Positions 1 through 8,237 of a stretch of DNA of 33,796 nucleotides are shown here, in pieces. The stretch spans positions 1 through 33,796 of the forward strand of contig NZ_JBEPWZ010000008.1 in assembly GCF_041642155.1 (NCBI RefSeq). Direction: 5' to 3'. The position numbers and the translations under genes are program-made. The notes below the pieces were generated by a model. The model worked only from the letters and a program-made list of their open reading frames with translations, ran no database searches and was not told where the DNA came from. This DNA is from Fodinibius sp041642155. Its GTDB lineage: Bacteria > Bacteroidota > Rhodothermia > Balneolales > Balneolaceae. The stretch's first letter is position 1; the number at the start of each line of letters is the position of its first letter.

Positions 1-126
1 GAATTAGGAATTGAGAATTGACAAATGAGAAACGAGGACCTTGGATTGGGATGCGTCCTTTGCGTTCCATTAAATAGTGAACTTCGATGCTTCTTAGCTT
101 CTCATATACAATTTTTAATTTTTACT
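1..126. repeat. degenerate 7-nt tandem repeat, inverted pair
   Basis: Bases 1-35 read as five consecutive heptamers: GAATTAG, GAATTGA, GAATTGA, CAAATGA, GAAACGA. About 60 bases later, on the opposite strand (about 125 to 93), lies a similar A-rich series (AAAAATT, AAAAATT, GTATATG, AGAAGCT). The two arms form an imperfect inverted pair sharing AATT-x-A-x-AATTG and, further in, TGAGAA. No gene is visible in 1-186. The element probably extends left of the window. Similar 7-nt-period tracts occur in other spacers here. The function is unknown. Confidence 0.45.
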
Positions 127-186
127 GAACGATTTCCTACCTTCTGCCTATTATATACCTCATAATCATCTGACCTTCTTGCTTGC

Positions 187-1014
187 ATGAGTAAAAAAAA
201 AGCTCCCATCGGTATATTTGATTCCGGGGTGGGCGGACTTACCGTCATGAAAGATATCGTCCGCCGGCTTCCCTCTTACGATTATCTCTACCTGGGCGAC
301 AGCGCGCGCACGCCGTATGGCAATCGATCGTTCGAATCCATCTACCGGTTTACGCTGCAGTGTGTCAAGTACCTTTTCGCGCAGCAGTGCCACCTGGTCA
401 TCCTGGCCTGCAACACCGCCTCTGCCAAGGCGCTGCGCACGATTCAGCAGCGGGACTTACCCGGTTTGGCACCGCCAAAAAGGGTCCTGGGGGTTATCAG
501 ACCCACCGCAGAAGTCATCGGCCTGCACTCCGATACGGGACACGTGGGGGTGCTGGGGACGACCGGAACAGTTCAGTCTGATTCCTATAAGATCGAAATC
601 AAGCAACAGTTTCCCCGGCTGTCCGTCTATCAGCAAGCCTGCCCGATGTGGGTCCCCCTGGTGGAAAACGGGGAACACAACCATCCGGGAGCCGATTATT
701 TTGTAAAAAAATACCTGAGCCAGCTACAGCAGCAATCCGCCACTATTGATACGATGCTGCTGGCATGCACGCACTATCCCCTGTTGAAACCCAAAATTCA
801 CAAGCTTCTGGATGCGGATATTTCCCTGCTCAGTCAGGGTCCTATTGTGGCCGCAAGCCTGCAGAATTATCTGCAACGTCACCCGGAAATTGATGAACAC
901 TGCTCACAAGACGGTACCCGCCGGTTTTTGACAACCGATGCTCCCGAATTGTTCGACCATCATGCTGCCACCTTCTTCGGGCAAACCGTGCAATCCGAAT
1001 ACGTTGAAGTGTAA
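187..1014 (+). CDS. murI: glutamate racemase
   Basis: Cytoplasmic, cofactor-independent racemase that makes D-glutamate for peptidoglycan. At 275 residues it is normal length. The N-terminal IGIFDSGVGG motif (Asp12, Ser13) is present. So are the two catalytic cysteines of the aspartate/glutamate racemase family: Cys75 in ACNTASA and Cys194 in ACTHYPLL. The ATG at 187 precedes the conserved N-terminal motif by only a few residues, so the start is secure even though no clear Shine-Dalgarno sequence is visible. Its stop lies 18 bases before the next gene, so the two are probably co-transcribed. Nothing looks truncated. Confidence 0.96.
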   Translation: MSKKKAPIGIFDSGVGGLTVMKDIVRRLPSYDYLYLGDSARTPYGNRSFESIYRFTLQCVKYLFAQQCHLVILACNTASAKALRTIQQRDLPGLAPPKRVLGVIRPTAEVIGLHSDTGHVGVLGTTGTVQSDSYKIEIKQQFPRLSVYQQACPMWVPLVENGEHNHPGADYFVKKYLSQLQQQSATIDTMLLACTHYPLLKPKIHKLLDADISLLSQGPIVAASLQNYLQRHPEIDEHCSQDGTRRFLTTDAPELFDHHAATFFGQTVQSEYVEV

Positions 1015-1032
1015 ATTATACCGGAGTAACAG

Positions 1033-2262
1033 ATGAGCAATAACACATTGGCCGTCATTGGCGGGGGCGCAGCCGGTTTTTTCGCCGGGGTAAATGCCGC
1101 ACGCCTTTATCCCGGCCTCCGCGTGATCCTCTTTGAGCGCAGCCGGGAGGTGTTGTCGAAAGTGCGCATCTCCGGGGGAGGACGCTGCAATGTAACCCAC
1201 CACTGTTTCGATCCGGAAACGCTATCCATGGCCTACCCGCGGGGCGGGAAAGAACTACGCTGGGCGTTCGAGCAATTTCAGGCCCGGGATACGGTAACCT
1301 GGTTTAACGACCGCGGCGTTGATCTGAAAACCGAGGAAGACGGACGCATGTTTCCTGTCACCGACGACTCCGCCACGATTATCAGCTGTTTAAAAAAAGA
1401 AGCCCGAAAACAGGGCGTGGAAATACGTATAAAGTCCCGGGTCGGTGCGATTACCCCCATCGAAAATAATCGTTATACCATAGATCTCAGAGATGGAAAA
1501 TCCATCCACGCTGATGCGGCCGTCATTGCTACCGGCGGCTCGAACCGAAGCCGAACATATGACTGGATCCGCGACCTCGGTCACACCATTGTTGACCCGG
1601 TCCCCTCGCTGTTCACCTTTAACTTTCGTCGCAAAATTTTTGAAGATTTGGCGGGCATTTCCCTTGAGGAAGCTTCCGTAACGATCGATGGCACGAACTT
1701 TCAACATCAAGGTCCCCTTCTTATCACGCACTGGGGACTCAGTGGTCCCGCCGTGCTCAAAACTTCAGCATGGGCAGCGCGGTACCTGTACGACAAAGAG
1801 TACCGGTTTACGATTCGCGTTAACTGGGTGCCTCCCAAAAACGAAGAGGACGTGCGGGGAATACTGTATGAGCTGCGGGATTATAACGCCCGAAAGCTGG
1901 TCAACAAGCAAGACCGTTTTGCCCTTCCCAACCGGCTTTGGAAACGGTTTGTTGCACTCACAGGTATTGACAATGGGCAGCGCTGGGCTGAGCTTTCGAA
2001 CAACCAGATACATCACCTGGCCCAGCAGCTTACCGGTGCACGCTACGAGATCCAGGGAAAAACCACCTATAAAGATGAATTTGTAACCAGCGGCGGCGTG
2101 CCGCTCACGGAAATCAATACGGGGACTATGGAGAGTACCATCCGGCCCCGTCTGTATTTTGCCGGCGAAGTGCTGAATATCGACGGGATTACCGGCGGCT
2201 ATAACTTTCAGTCGGCCTGGACTACCGGATGGATTGCGGCCCGGCATCTACCTTTTGGGTAG
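1033..2262 (+). CDS. NAD(P)/FAD-dependent oxidoreductase, BaiN/HI0933 family
   Basis: A 409-residue flavoprotein of the HI0933/YhiN/BaiN family. The dinucleotide-binding G-x-G-x-x-G is at residues 10-15 and is followed by an acidic residue at the end of the second strand (FER). The family signature VRISGGGRCNVTH lies near residues 44-55. The C-terminal FAD contact GGYNFQSAW is near residue 388. A GGAG sits a few bases before the ATG. The substrate of most family members is unknown; one clostridial member acts in bile-acid dehydroxylation, which need not apply here. It is probably in an operon with murI. Family assignment is strong, biological role open. Confidence 0.9.
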   Translation: MSNNTLAVIGGGAAGFFAGVNAARLYPGLRVILFERSREVLSKVRISGGGRCNVTHHCFDPETLSMAYPRGGKELRWAFEQFQARDTVTWFNDRGVDLKTEEDGRMFPVTDDSATIISCLKKEARKQGVEIRIKSRVGAITPIENNRYTIDLRDGKSIHADAAVIATGGSNRSRTYDWIRDLGHTIVDPVPSLFTFNFRRKIFEDLAGISLEEASVTIDGTNFQHQGPLLITHWGLSGPAVLKTSAWAARYLYDKEYRFTIRVNWVPPKNEEDVRGILYELRDYNARKLVNKQDRFALPNRLWKRFVALTGIDNGQRWAELSNNQIHHLAQQLTGARYEIQGKTTYKDEFVTSGGVPLTEINTGTMESTIRPRLYFAGEVLNIDGITGGYNFQSAWTTGWIAARHLPFG

Positions 2263-2364
2263 CTCGTATTTTTCATAACTGATTGCTCGTCATTCCGGGA
2301 GTTACCCCACAGGCCCTCTTATTTTGAACCGGGTCGATGAGATCCTTTTGAGGATTATTGTAAG

Positions 2365-2390
2365 CCAGTGCCGAACTGGAGTGTTTTTTT
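2365..2390 (+). terminator. possible weak intrinsic terminator after the flavoprotein gene
   Basis: CCAGT (2365-2369) pairs with ACTGG (2375-2379) across a 5-base loop. A run of seven T begins four bases later. The stem is short, so this is a weak candidate. It lies in the spacer between two convergent genes, where a terminator is expected. A second small ATCCT/AGGAT hairpin lies just upstream (2342-2355). Confidence 0.35.
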
Positions 2391-2420
2391 AACAAATAAT
2401 AGCGTTTCGCTTTTTTAGCA

Positions 2421-3209
2421 TTATTCCTCGCCGGCAAGGTGGTACAGCACAATCGAAGCAGCAACAGCAGCATTTAAACTTTCCACTTTGGGCTGCGGTC
2501 CTGCCGGCGCTATTTCAGCCTGCAGCCGCGTGTCACTCATCAATCGGCTATCGATACCGTGCCCTTCGTTTCCGACAACAATAACCGTTTTCACCCGCGG
2601 ATCGATCGTAGAGATGGAAACGGATTCTTTGCTCTTATTGAGCAATATAATTCTCCAGCCCAGCCCCTCAAAAGCAGTCAATAGTTTTGACAGTTCTCCG
2701 TTACTATGCGGAACCGTACCGGTCGCTCCAGCGGTGCTTCGCACAACTTTGGGATGGAACAGGTCCACCGTACCCTTTCCGCAAAGCATTCCGGCTGCCC
2801 CAAACCACGAGGCCGTACGAATCATAGTGCCCAGGTTCCCCGGATCCTGGATAGCATCCAGCGCCACAATGACCCCTTCTGTAGCACCCATCTTTGTGAT
2901 CGGCTGCTCTTCGGGCATGCGGCACATTGCCAGCACACCCTGGGGATTATCCGTATCAGAAACGCCGGCAAAATGCTCTTTATCTATTACGGCCGAGTCG
3001 ATATGGCTGATCAGCTGTTTCCACTCGTCTTCTGACCAATAATGCTTAGCTTTGTCAAAAAACAAAGTCTCGATTTCGATCGTATTATTCCCTGCAACCT
3101 GGCGGACTGCCCGGGCTCCCTCAATTAAAAAAAGACGCTTTTCATAGCGATATTTTTTTTGGTTTAATTTTCTGAGGAGTGTGAGCTGACGGTTTGAAAC
3201 AGAGTTCAT
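2421..3209 (-). CDS. TrmH/SpoU-family RNA 2'-O-methyltransferase
   Basis: SPOUT-class methyltransferase that transfers a methyl group from SAM to a ribose 2'-OH in rRNA or tRNA. The three SpoU motifs are visible in order: NLGTMIRTA (motif 1), VVGNEGHGI (motif 2) and VESLNAAVAASIVLYH (motif 3, forming the knot that binds SAM). An N-terminal substrate-binding domain (KYRYEKRLFLIEGARAV) precedes them, as in RlmB/TsnR-type enzymes. I place the start at the ATG at 3209, giving 262 residues. A longer in-frame start at 3245 would add a basic stretch not typical of the family. It is divergent from the aldehyde dehydrogenase. The exact target nucleotide cannot be read from the sequence. Confidence 0.92.
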   Translation of the reverse strand: MNSVSNRQLTLLRKLNQKKYRYEKRLFLIEGARAVRQVAGNNTIEIETLFFDKAKHYWSEDEWKQLISHIDSAVIDKEHFAGVSDTDNPQGVLAMCRMPEEQPITKMGATEGVIVALDAIQDPGNLGTMIRTASWFGAAGMLCGKGTVDLFHPKVVRSTAGATGTVPHSNGELSKLLTAFEGLGWRIILLNKSKESVSISTIDPRVKTVIVVGNEGHGIDSRLMSDTRLQAEIAPAGPQPKVESLNAAVAASIVLYHLAGEE

Positions 3210-3219
3210 GGAAATTATC

Positions 3220-3235
3220 TTAACACTTTTGTTAA
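3220..3235. promoter_or_regulatory. TTAACA-N4-TGTTAA inverted repeat upstream of the RNA methyltransferase
   Basis: TTAACA (3220-3225) and TGTTAA (3230-3235) form a perfect 6-bp dyad 10 bases upstream of the chosen methyltransferase start, inside the divergent promoter region. It could be an operator or a leader hairpin. Such AT-rich dyads also arise by chance. Confidence 0.25.
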
Positions 3236-3285
3236 CATCCCGCATTAATTAAACAGCTTTGGCTTCAAAACACAAAAAGTATCCT

Positions 3286-3300
3286 TATCTTTACGTAAAG
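3286..3300 (+). promoter_or_regulatory. candidate -7 box and 12-bp palindrome before the ALDH7 gene
   Basis: CTTTACGTAAAG (3289-3300) is a perfect 12-bp palindrome ending 24 bases before the ATG. It overlaps TATCTTTA (3286-3293), which resembles the Bacteroidota -7 element TAnnTTTG. A TTTG (3258-3261) lies upstream at a somewhat long spacing. The arrangement fits a promoter with an overlapping repressor site, and it favours the downstream ATG as the start. Inference only. Confidence 0.35.
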
Positions 3301-3324
3301 CCAATAGAAAAAAAGAAACAGTTT

Positions 3325-4854
3325 ATGGATTTTTTAAGAAAACTGGGTATCGAGGGCACGAATTCGGGAACGAGCACGGGACAGGAGTTTCTGGGATCAG
3401 GTGCGAAAGAAAAGGTTGCCAGCTACACGCCCATCGACAATACTCAAATCGCTGATGTCACGGTTACCACCCGCGAGGAATATGAACAAGTAATCGAAAC
3501 AGCCCGGGAGGCGTTCAAGGAATGGCGTATGATACCAGCGCCTAAACGCGGGGATATTGTACGCCAAATTGGACTGGAACTGCGCGAACGTAAAGAATAT
3601 TTAGGGCGGCTGGTTACCTACGAAATGGGCAAGATTTACCAAGAGGGATTGGGAGAAGTCCAGGAGATGATTGATATCTGCGACTTTGCCGTGGGTCAGT
3701 CACGGATGCTATATGGAAAAACCATGCCGTCCGAGCGTCCCCGGCACCGTATGTACGAACAGTGGCATCCGCTGGGGCTTACCGGCATTATCTCTGCTTT
3801 TAACTTTCCGGTAGCCGTGTATAGCTGGAATGCCATGATAGCAGCCGTCGCCGGCAACGTTATGATCTGGAAAGGCTCCGAGAAAACTCCTCTGTGTGGC
3901 ATTGCAGTGCAAAATATTATTGCCAAGGTGCTGAAACGCAATGATTTGCCGGAAGGGATCTTCAACCTGGTCACCGGAGACCGTAAAGTGGGCGAATGGA
4001 TGAGCAGCGATGAGCGTATCCCCCTTATTTCCGCTACCGGTTCCATCCGAATGGGCAGGGAAGTGGCTAAAACCGTTGCCGCACGTCTGGGTAAAACGAT
4101 TCTTGAACTGGGTGGAAACAATGCCATCATTGTCTCGAAAGATACCGATCTTGAGATGGCCGCCCGTGCAATTGCATTCGGCGCGGTGGGCACCTGCGGT
4201 CAGCGTTGCACGTCGACGCGAAGACTGATTATCCATGAAGAAATTTTCGACAGCCTGAAAGAACGCCTGGTGGAAATCTACCGGGATATAATCATCGGAA
4301 ACCCGTTGGATAACGACACGCTGGTAGGTCCCATGATCGATCAACAGGCCGTGGACAATATGCAGAAGGCCCTGGAAGAAGTACAAAAAGAAGGCGGCGA
4401 GCTTGTTTACGGCGGCCAGGTATTAGACAAAAACCAACTGGCTGAGGGCCATTATGTGCGTCCGGCTATCGTCACCGCGCAAAATGACTGGGATATCGTA
4501 CAGGAAGAAACCTTCGCTCCTATTCTGTACCTGATTCAATACGCTGATCTTGATGAAGCCATTGCCCTGCACAATAACGTCAGACAGGGACTCAGCTCTT
4601 CTATGTTTACCCTGAATCTCCGCGAAGCGGAAACGTTTTTAAGTGCCCGGGGCTCCGATTGCGGCATTGCCAACATTAATGTCGGTACGAGCGGTGCCGA
4701 AATCGGCGGGGCTTTCGGGGGCGAAAAAGAAACGGGCGGGGGACGTGAATCCGGGTCGGATGCATGGAAGGCGTACATGCGCCGGCAAACCAACACGATC
4801 AACTGGAGTGATGAGTTGCCGCTGGCCCAGGGCATTGAATTTGATGTGGATTGA
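3325..4854 (+). CDS. ALDH7-type aldehyde dehydrogenase (aminoadipate-semialdehyde dehydrogenase-like)
   Basis: NAD(P)-dependent aldehyde dehydrogenase very close to the ALDH7/antiquitin family, which oxidises alpha-aminoadipate semialdehyde in lysine breakdown and also acts on betaine aldehyde. From the ATG at 3325 it is 509 residues, normal for ALDH7. A TTG start at 3259 would add 22 lysine-rich residues and is less likely. Visible are the active-site Asn160 (AFNFP), the general base Glu261 (ELGGN), the catalytic Cys295 (GQRCTS), and the ALDH7 tail GGAFGGEKETGGGRESGSDAW. No lysine-catabolism or choline-oxidation gene lies beside it, so the substrate is unproven. It ends 25 bases from the convergent DUF3078 gene. 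Confidence 0.93.
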   Translation: MDFLRKLGIEGTNSGTSTGQEFLGSGAKEKVASYTPIDNTQIADVTVTTREEYEQVIETAREAFKEWRMIPAPKRGDIVRQIGLELRERKEYLGRLVTYEMGKIYQEGLGEVQEMIDICDFAVGQSRMLYGKTMPSERPRHRMYEQWHPLGLTGIISAFNFPVAVYSWNAMIAAVAGNVMIWKGSEKTPLCGIAVQNIIAKVLKRNDLPEGIFNLVTGDRKVGEWMSSDERIPLISATGSIRMGREVAKTVAARLGKTILELGGNNAIIVSKDTDLEMAARAIAFGAVGTCGQRCTSTRRLIIHEEIFDSLKERLVEIYRDIIIGNPLDNDTLVGPMIDQQAVDNMQKALEEVQKEGGELVYGGQVLDKNQLAEGHYVRPAIVTAQNDWDIVQEETFAPILYLIQYADLDEAIALHNNVRQGLSSSMFTLNLREAETFLSARGSDCGIANINVGTSGAEIGGAFGGEKETGGGRESGSDAWKAYMRRQTNTINWSDELPLAQGIEFDVD

Positions 4855-4879
4855 AAGGGGACCGGTTTTATGAAGATCT

Positions 4880-5827
4880 CTATAAAATAGAAACCGATAT
4901 CCCGGCGGACAAGACCTGCTTTACCTGCACCTTTTTGGAGTAGTCATCGTCATAGATTGTGACATACTGGAAAGACATATTCATAAAATTATTTATCTTG
5001 CCGACCAGTTCATTGGAAAAATGGACATCGGTGCTTGATAAATTACGCTGCAGGTTGGTAAATGTTTCTACCGAACTGATAAGACGTACATTGCTGAACA
5101 ACTCTTTTTCAAAAAACATAGCCGTTGAATAACCCGGCTCAAAACGAAATCTTTCCCCCGCGCCCAAACCATAACGTTCGGACAAAGAGGTATCAGCTAT
5201 GATCGTCTCTTTCATGGCCATACCCGCCTGTAAAGAAAAATAGTCAGCCGGCGTAAAAGCGATACCTGTAATCTGAGTAAAATAGGCCGGTGAAAAGATC
5301 TTGGAAATCAACCGGGGCTGGACGGTATCCGGAACGCTGTAATCAAACCCCTTGTCAAACTGTGTGCTAAAATTGATGTTGGCGAATGCACTCCATTTAT
5401 CATTATTGAAGAGATAGCTGAACTTGTTATTAATAGCCACCCGGTCGTCCGTCTTTCGGGTCCCTTCATCTTCAATTCTCGCTTTGCCGTATCGCAGATT
5501 GGTATCCAACGCATAGGCAAATCGCTCTTTGCGAAACTTAAGATTAAAGACGGTAGAGCCGGTAACACTAATGGTGTTTGTCCCCCCCTGACTCCAGTTA
5601 TTATAAGCGGCCTGCGCCCCATTGATTCCCCCTACCCAGCTGGCCTGCCAGCCATCAAGCGTATCGGCGACAACAACGGTTTTATCTATCCTGGAAATAT
5701 CCTGAATAGAAATATCACCGTCATCTTTAAGAAGTTCACTTATCCTGATCGCTTCCTGTCCCGATACGGGTCTCATAAAGCCCAGCATCAGCCATACAAA
5801 AACAAACAGGGGAACATATTTGCGCAT
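4880..5827 (-). CDS. DUF3078 domain envelope protein
   Basis: Exported protein of the DUF3078 family, found mainly in Bacteroidota, of unknown function. The start is the ATG at 5827, giving 315 residues. It begins with a basic residue, a hydrophobic core and a cleavage-type end (PVSGQ) at about residue 24. The family pattern follows: W-x-GG early, NNWSQGGTNTIS, RKTDDR, FSTQFDKGFDY, IFSPAYFT and TIYDDDY near the end. The alternating aromatic and polar strands suggest an outer-membrane barrel or barrel-like protein. A longer in-frame start (5914) would overlap pyrR and spoil the signal peptide. It lies 67 bases downstream of pyrR on the same strand, so the two may be co-transcribed, but no functional link is evident. 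Confidence 0.85.
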   Translation of the reverse strand: MRKYVPLFVFVWLMLGFMRPVSGQEAIRISELLKDDGDISIQDISRIDKTVVVADTLDGWQASWVGGINGAQAAYNNWSQGGTNTISVTGSTVFNLKFRKERFAYALDTNLRYGKARIEDEGTRKTDDRVAINNKFSYLFNNDKWSAFANINFSTQFDKGFDYSVPDTVQPRLISKIFSPAYFTQITGIAFTPADYFSLQAGMAMKETIIADTSLSERYGLGAGERFRFEPGYSTAMFFEKELFSNVRLISSVETFTNLQRNLSSTDVHFSNELVGKINNFMNMSFQYVTIYDDDYSKKVQVKQVLSAGISVSIL

Positions 5828-5894
5828 TTCAAATTTATTGTTATTGTTTACGTCAGAGTCAGTTAGCAGTTTAAAATACGATAAAAAAAAACAA

Positions 5895-6419
5895 CTATGA
5901 AACATCGCCTTCATAAGTCAGCTGAACTTCCTGTACTTTGCCTTTTTTGACCATCACCGCTACATGTTCATCAAGCTTGGTCGGCAGTTTCATTCCATAA
6001 AATTCTGCTTTTACCGGGTATTTACGATGCCCCCGATCAATGAGGACGGCTGTATATATTTCAGCAGGCTCCAATTGGTTGACCGTGGCTGTCAGTGCAC
6101 GGAACATCGTTCGTCCCGAAAAGATAACGTCATCTACAAGAACGATAAAATGCTGCTTTTCGTATGTACGTTCCCTCCATTTTTCTTCGGCCGGCGAATC
6201 TGCTTCCAAATTCAACGGAACAACTTTAACCTCATGATTGATTATATCCGACAAAACCCTGCCTAATTCCTTTGCTACGGCTAAACCGCGCTGGTTAATT
6301 CCAAAGAGTGCGATAGGATAATCGGACTTATTCCTTTCAATGATCTCGTGGCCCATTCGTTTCAGAGAACGGTTAATTCGATCGTTCGTCATGAGGATTA
6401 GATTATCTGAATCAACCAT
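5895..6419 (-). CDS. pyrR: PyrR-like phosphoribosyltransferase (pyrimidine operon regulator / uracil phosphoribosyltransferase)
   Basis: Type I phosphoribosyltransferase of the PyrR family, 174 residues, normal length. The PRPP-binding loop VLVDDVIFSGRT is at about residues 93-104. LIDRGHRKYPVKAEFYGMKLPT (about 126-147) matches the PyrR signature. In firmicutes PyrR binds pyr mRNA leaders when UMP is high and has weak uracil phosphoribosyltransferase activity. In this lineage RNA regulation has not been shown here, and no PyrR-binding attenuator or pyrB lies next to it, so it may act mainly in salvage. An alternative start at 6392 would remove nine residues. It is divergent from the ytxH-like gene. 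Confidence 0.88.
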   Translation of the reverse strand: MVDSDNLILMTNDRINRSLKRMGHEIIERNKSDYPIALFGINQRGLAVAKELGRVLSDIINHEVKVVPLNLEADSPAEEKWRERTYEKQHFIVLVDDVIFSGRTMFRALTATVNQLEPAEIYTAVLIDRGHRKYPVKAEFYGMKLPTKLDEHVAVMVKKGKVQEVQLTYEGDVS

Positions 6420-6446
6420 ATAATGTCTTCTTTAGACTGAAATTAT

Positions 6447-6486
6447 TTTGAATCACTATTTATAATTTAAGATGTATTTGATACAT
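6447..6486 (+). promoter_or_regulatory. candidate Bacteroidota promoter with overlapping palindrome
   Basis: A TTTG (6447-6450) and TGTATTTG (6473-6480, one mismatch to TAnnTTTG) lie 22 bases apart, slightly longer than usual. They face the ytxH-like gene. The -7 candidate sits inside ATGTATTTGATACAT (6472-6486), a dyad with 6-bp arms and a 3-base centre. This is the divergent region shared with pyrR, so one regulator could serve both genes. Confidence 0.3.
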
Positions 6487-6552
6487 TATAACCATAAGAA
6501 TGGAATATATAGTATTCCCAACAAGATAACATTCATTAAAAAGAGATTCATT

Positions 6553-6858
6553 ATGATTAAGAAATCTATCTTCAACTCCCTCCTTCTGGCCACCGGTTCA
6601 TTTATCGGCGGGGTCACACTCGGGGTTTTGCTGACTCCCAAAAGCGGGCGACAAAACCGGGCCTGGTTAACCGGACAAGCTGACGAGCTCACCGACTGGA
6701 TGGAACGTCGGCGTAACAGGGCCAACCGGAAAGGCCGGGTAAAACTACATCATATTCGGAAAAACGTACATGATGGACTGAAGCAAAACATCCCGGACCT
6801 GTATGAAGCTACCGAGCGCATTGATTTGACTGAGCAAGAGCTTATCAATGAGCGGTAG
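6553..6858 (+). CDS. YtxH-like small membrane-associated protein
   Basis: Predicted 101-residue protein starting at the ATG at 6553. Residues 9-26 form one glycine-rich hydrophobic segment (GSFIGGVTLGVLLTPKSG). It is followed directly by the TPKSGRQNR-type motif seen in YtxH/gas-vesicle-like family proteins, then a basic, helical cytoplasmic region rich in Arg and Lys. YtxH proteins are widespread single-span proteins linked to general stress in Bacillus; the molecular role is unknown. An upstream in-frame start (6472) would add an unlikely leader overlapping the candidate promoter. Its stop overlaps the start of the DUF2851 gene by 11 bases, implying translational coupling. Confidence 0.7.
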   Translation: MIKKSIFNSLLLATGSFIGGVTLGVLLTPKSGRQNRAWLTGQADELTDWMERRRNRANRKGRVKLHHIRKNVHDGLKQNIPDLYEATERIDLTEQELINER

Positions 6859-8035
6859 CCAACCCTCATATCACGAAAAGTTACTCCACTGGATCTGGGA
6901 AACCGGTCGCTTTGACAGACAACAATTGTACACGGTTTCCGGACAGAAAGTACAGGTTCGCTGCCCGGGCAGCCTCAATAAGACAGACGGCCCTGATTTC
7001 GAGAGCGCTGAAATCACCATTGGCAACCTGCGTTGGTACGGCGATGTGGAAATTCACTGGAAGCTGTCTGACTGGCAATCGCATGCCCACAGGCAGGATC
7101 CCCGCTATAATAATGTCATTTTACACGTGGTGTTTGAAGAAACCGCCGGAACAGTCCGGCGTCATGACCAGTCGGTTGTTCCCACACTCTGGCTGGGGCC
7201 ATATCTATTCAAACCGCTGGAATCATTTCTTCTCCGGTATCTTAAACATCCACAGTTGTCTTGTGCCAAATATCTTTCGTTTATTTCAGAAGAGGCTTTT
7301 CTCATACAGCTTGAAAAAGCGCATAAAGAATATTTCGAACAAAAAGTTAATGATCTGCTAACATTTTATGATCCATCTCTGTCCCCTTCCCGCGCCTGGC
7401 TGAAGCTGTTGTGTATCGCTTTTTTTGACGGATTGGGAATTTCTCACAACCGTAAACCGATGCGCAGACTCGGCCGGCGGCTCTTTGATCGAATCGAATC
7501 CTATTCCTCTGCCGGGGATTTGCGGAATGATGCTCTTGCGGTTTCGGGTATTTTGGCGGATAACGGGCCTTCTCCTCCGTTTCATTGGAACCACCGAGGA
7601 TGCCGGCCATACAACCACCCCGAACATCGCATCCAGCAGGCCGCACTGGGGCTATGGCATCTTTACCATCTCCCTTTCGAACAATGGATGCTGGGAGAAC
7701 CCCTTAAACTATGGGACAAACTTGTAGGATCAATCGATATCACCCCATCACTTGGCAAAGAACGGTCTTCAATCCTTTTCGGAGTCGTGTTTTTGCCGGC
7801 TCTTTATACACTTGGCAACCTGTTCTATTCCGAGAAGTTAAAAAATAAAAGCTGGCATTTATGGCAAACACACCGCGTTCCCCTGCCGCAATCCCTGCTT
7901 AAGGCACTTCACAAGACAGCGATCGATCCCGACTGCTACTCCCAAAAACTGGGAACCATCCACCAGTTACGCAACTACTGCAAGACGGGTCATTGTCAGA
8001 AATGTTTTGTCTTTAAAAATGCGATTTCTCCTTGA
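6848..8035 (+). CDS. DUF2851 family protein
   Basis: Member of DUF2851, a family found almost only in Bacteroidota and relatives, with no known function. The 395 residues show the expected N-terminal block: HEKLLHWIWETGRFD, then PGSLNKTDGPDFESAEI, GDVEIHWKLSDWQSHAHRQDPRYNNVILHVV. The acidic and histidine residues suggest a possible metal or nucleic-acid site. A short cysteine cluster (CKTGHCQKC) near the C-terminus, also a family feature, could bind metal. It overlaps the preceding ytxH-like gene and is followed by tRNA-Gln. It has no signal peptide or membrane span, so it is probably cytoplasmic. Confidence 0.9.
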   Translation: MSGSQPSYHEKLLHWIWETGRFDRQQLYTVSGQKVQVRCPGSLNKTDGPDFESAEITIGNLRWYGDVEIHWKLSDWQSHAHRQDPRYNNVILHVVFEETAGTVRRHDQSVVPTLWLGPYLFKPLESFLLRYLKHPQLSCAKYLSFISEEAFLIQLEKAHKEYFEQKVNDLLTFYDPSLSPSRAWLKLLCIAFFDGLGISHNRKPMRRLGRRLFDRIESYSSAGDLRNDALAVSGILADNGPSPPFHWNHRGCRPYNHPEHRIQQAALGLWHLYHLPFEQWMLGEPLKLWDKLVGSIDITPSLGKERSSILFGVVFLPALYTLGNLFYSEKLKNKSWHLWQTHRVPLPQSLLKALHKTAIDPDCYSQKLGTIHQLRNYCKTGHCQKCFVFKNAISP

Positions 8036-8087
8036 TTTAAAACAGGTAAATCCCTATTATCTGAATCTGTTAAAAAAGGGGTCTGAT

Positions 8088-8158
8088 TGCCCGGTCGTCT
8101 AATGGCAGGACAGCGGTTTTTGGTACCGTCAGTGGGGGTTCGAATCCTCCCCGGGCAA
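8088..8158 (+). tRNA. tRNA-Gln (anticodon UUG)
   Basis: The cloverleaf can be drawn by hand. The 7-bp acceptor is TGCCCGG (8088-8094) with CCGGGCA (8151-8157). The D arm is GTC/GAC. The anticodon stem GCGGT/ACCGT has loop TTTTGGT, putting TTG at 8120-8122. The T arm is GGGGG/CCTCC (one G-T pair) with loop TTCGAAT. The discriminator is A8158. The 3' CCA is not fully encoded and must be added. A hairpin with a T-rich tail follows 20 bases downstream. Confidence 0.96.
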
Positions 8159-8177
8159 CATTTGATATCACAAATAT

Positions 8178-8207
8178 AAAGGATGACTGCAAAGCCATCC
8201 TTTTCTT
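8178..8207 (+). terminator. intrinsic terminator after tRNA-Gln
   Basis: AAAGGATG (8178-8185) pairs with CATCCTTT (8196-8203). An A-C mismatch and a CT/AG extension close on a GCAA tetraloop. TCTTTT follows. It ends about 31 bases before the prs start, so it separates the tRNA from prs or attenuates read-through into it. Confidence 0.7.
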
Positions 8208-8237
8208 TTATAAACCGAACTTCTGAATTCCGCTCCG

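Noticed and set aside
3259..3324. TTG start 22 codons upstream of the ALDH7 ATG
   Set aside because: The extra residues are Lys/Tyr-rich and unlike the family, and the candidate promoter lies inside this stretch.
5828..5914. Longer N-terminus for the DUF3078 protein
   Set aside because: It would overlap pyrR and place a 29-residue polar leader before a good signal peptide.
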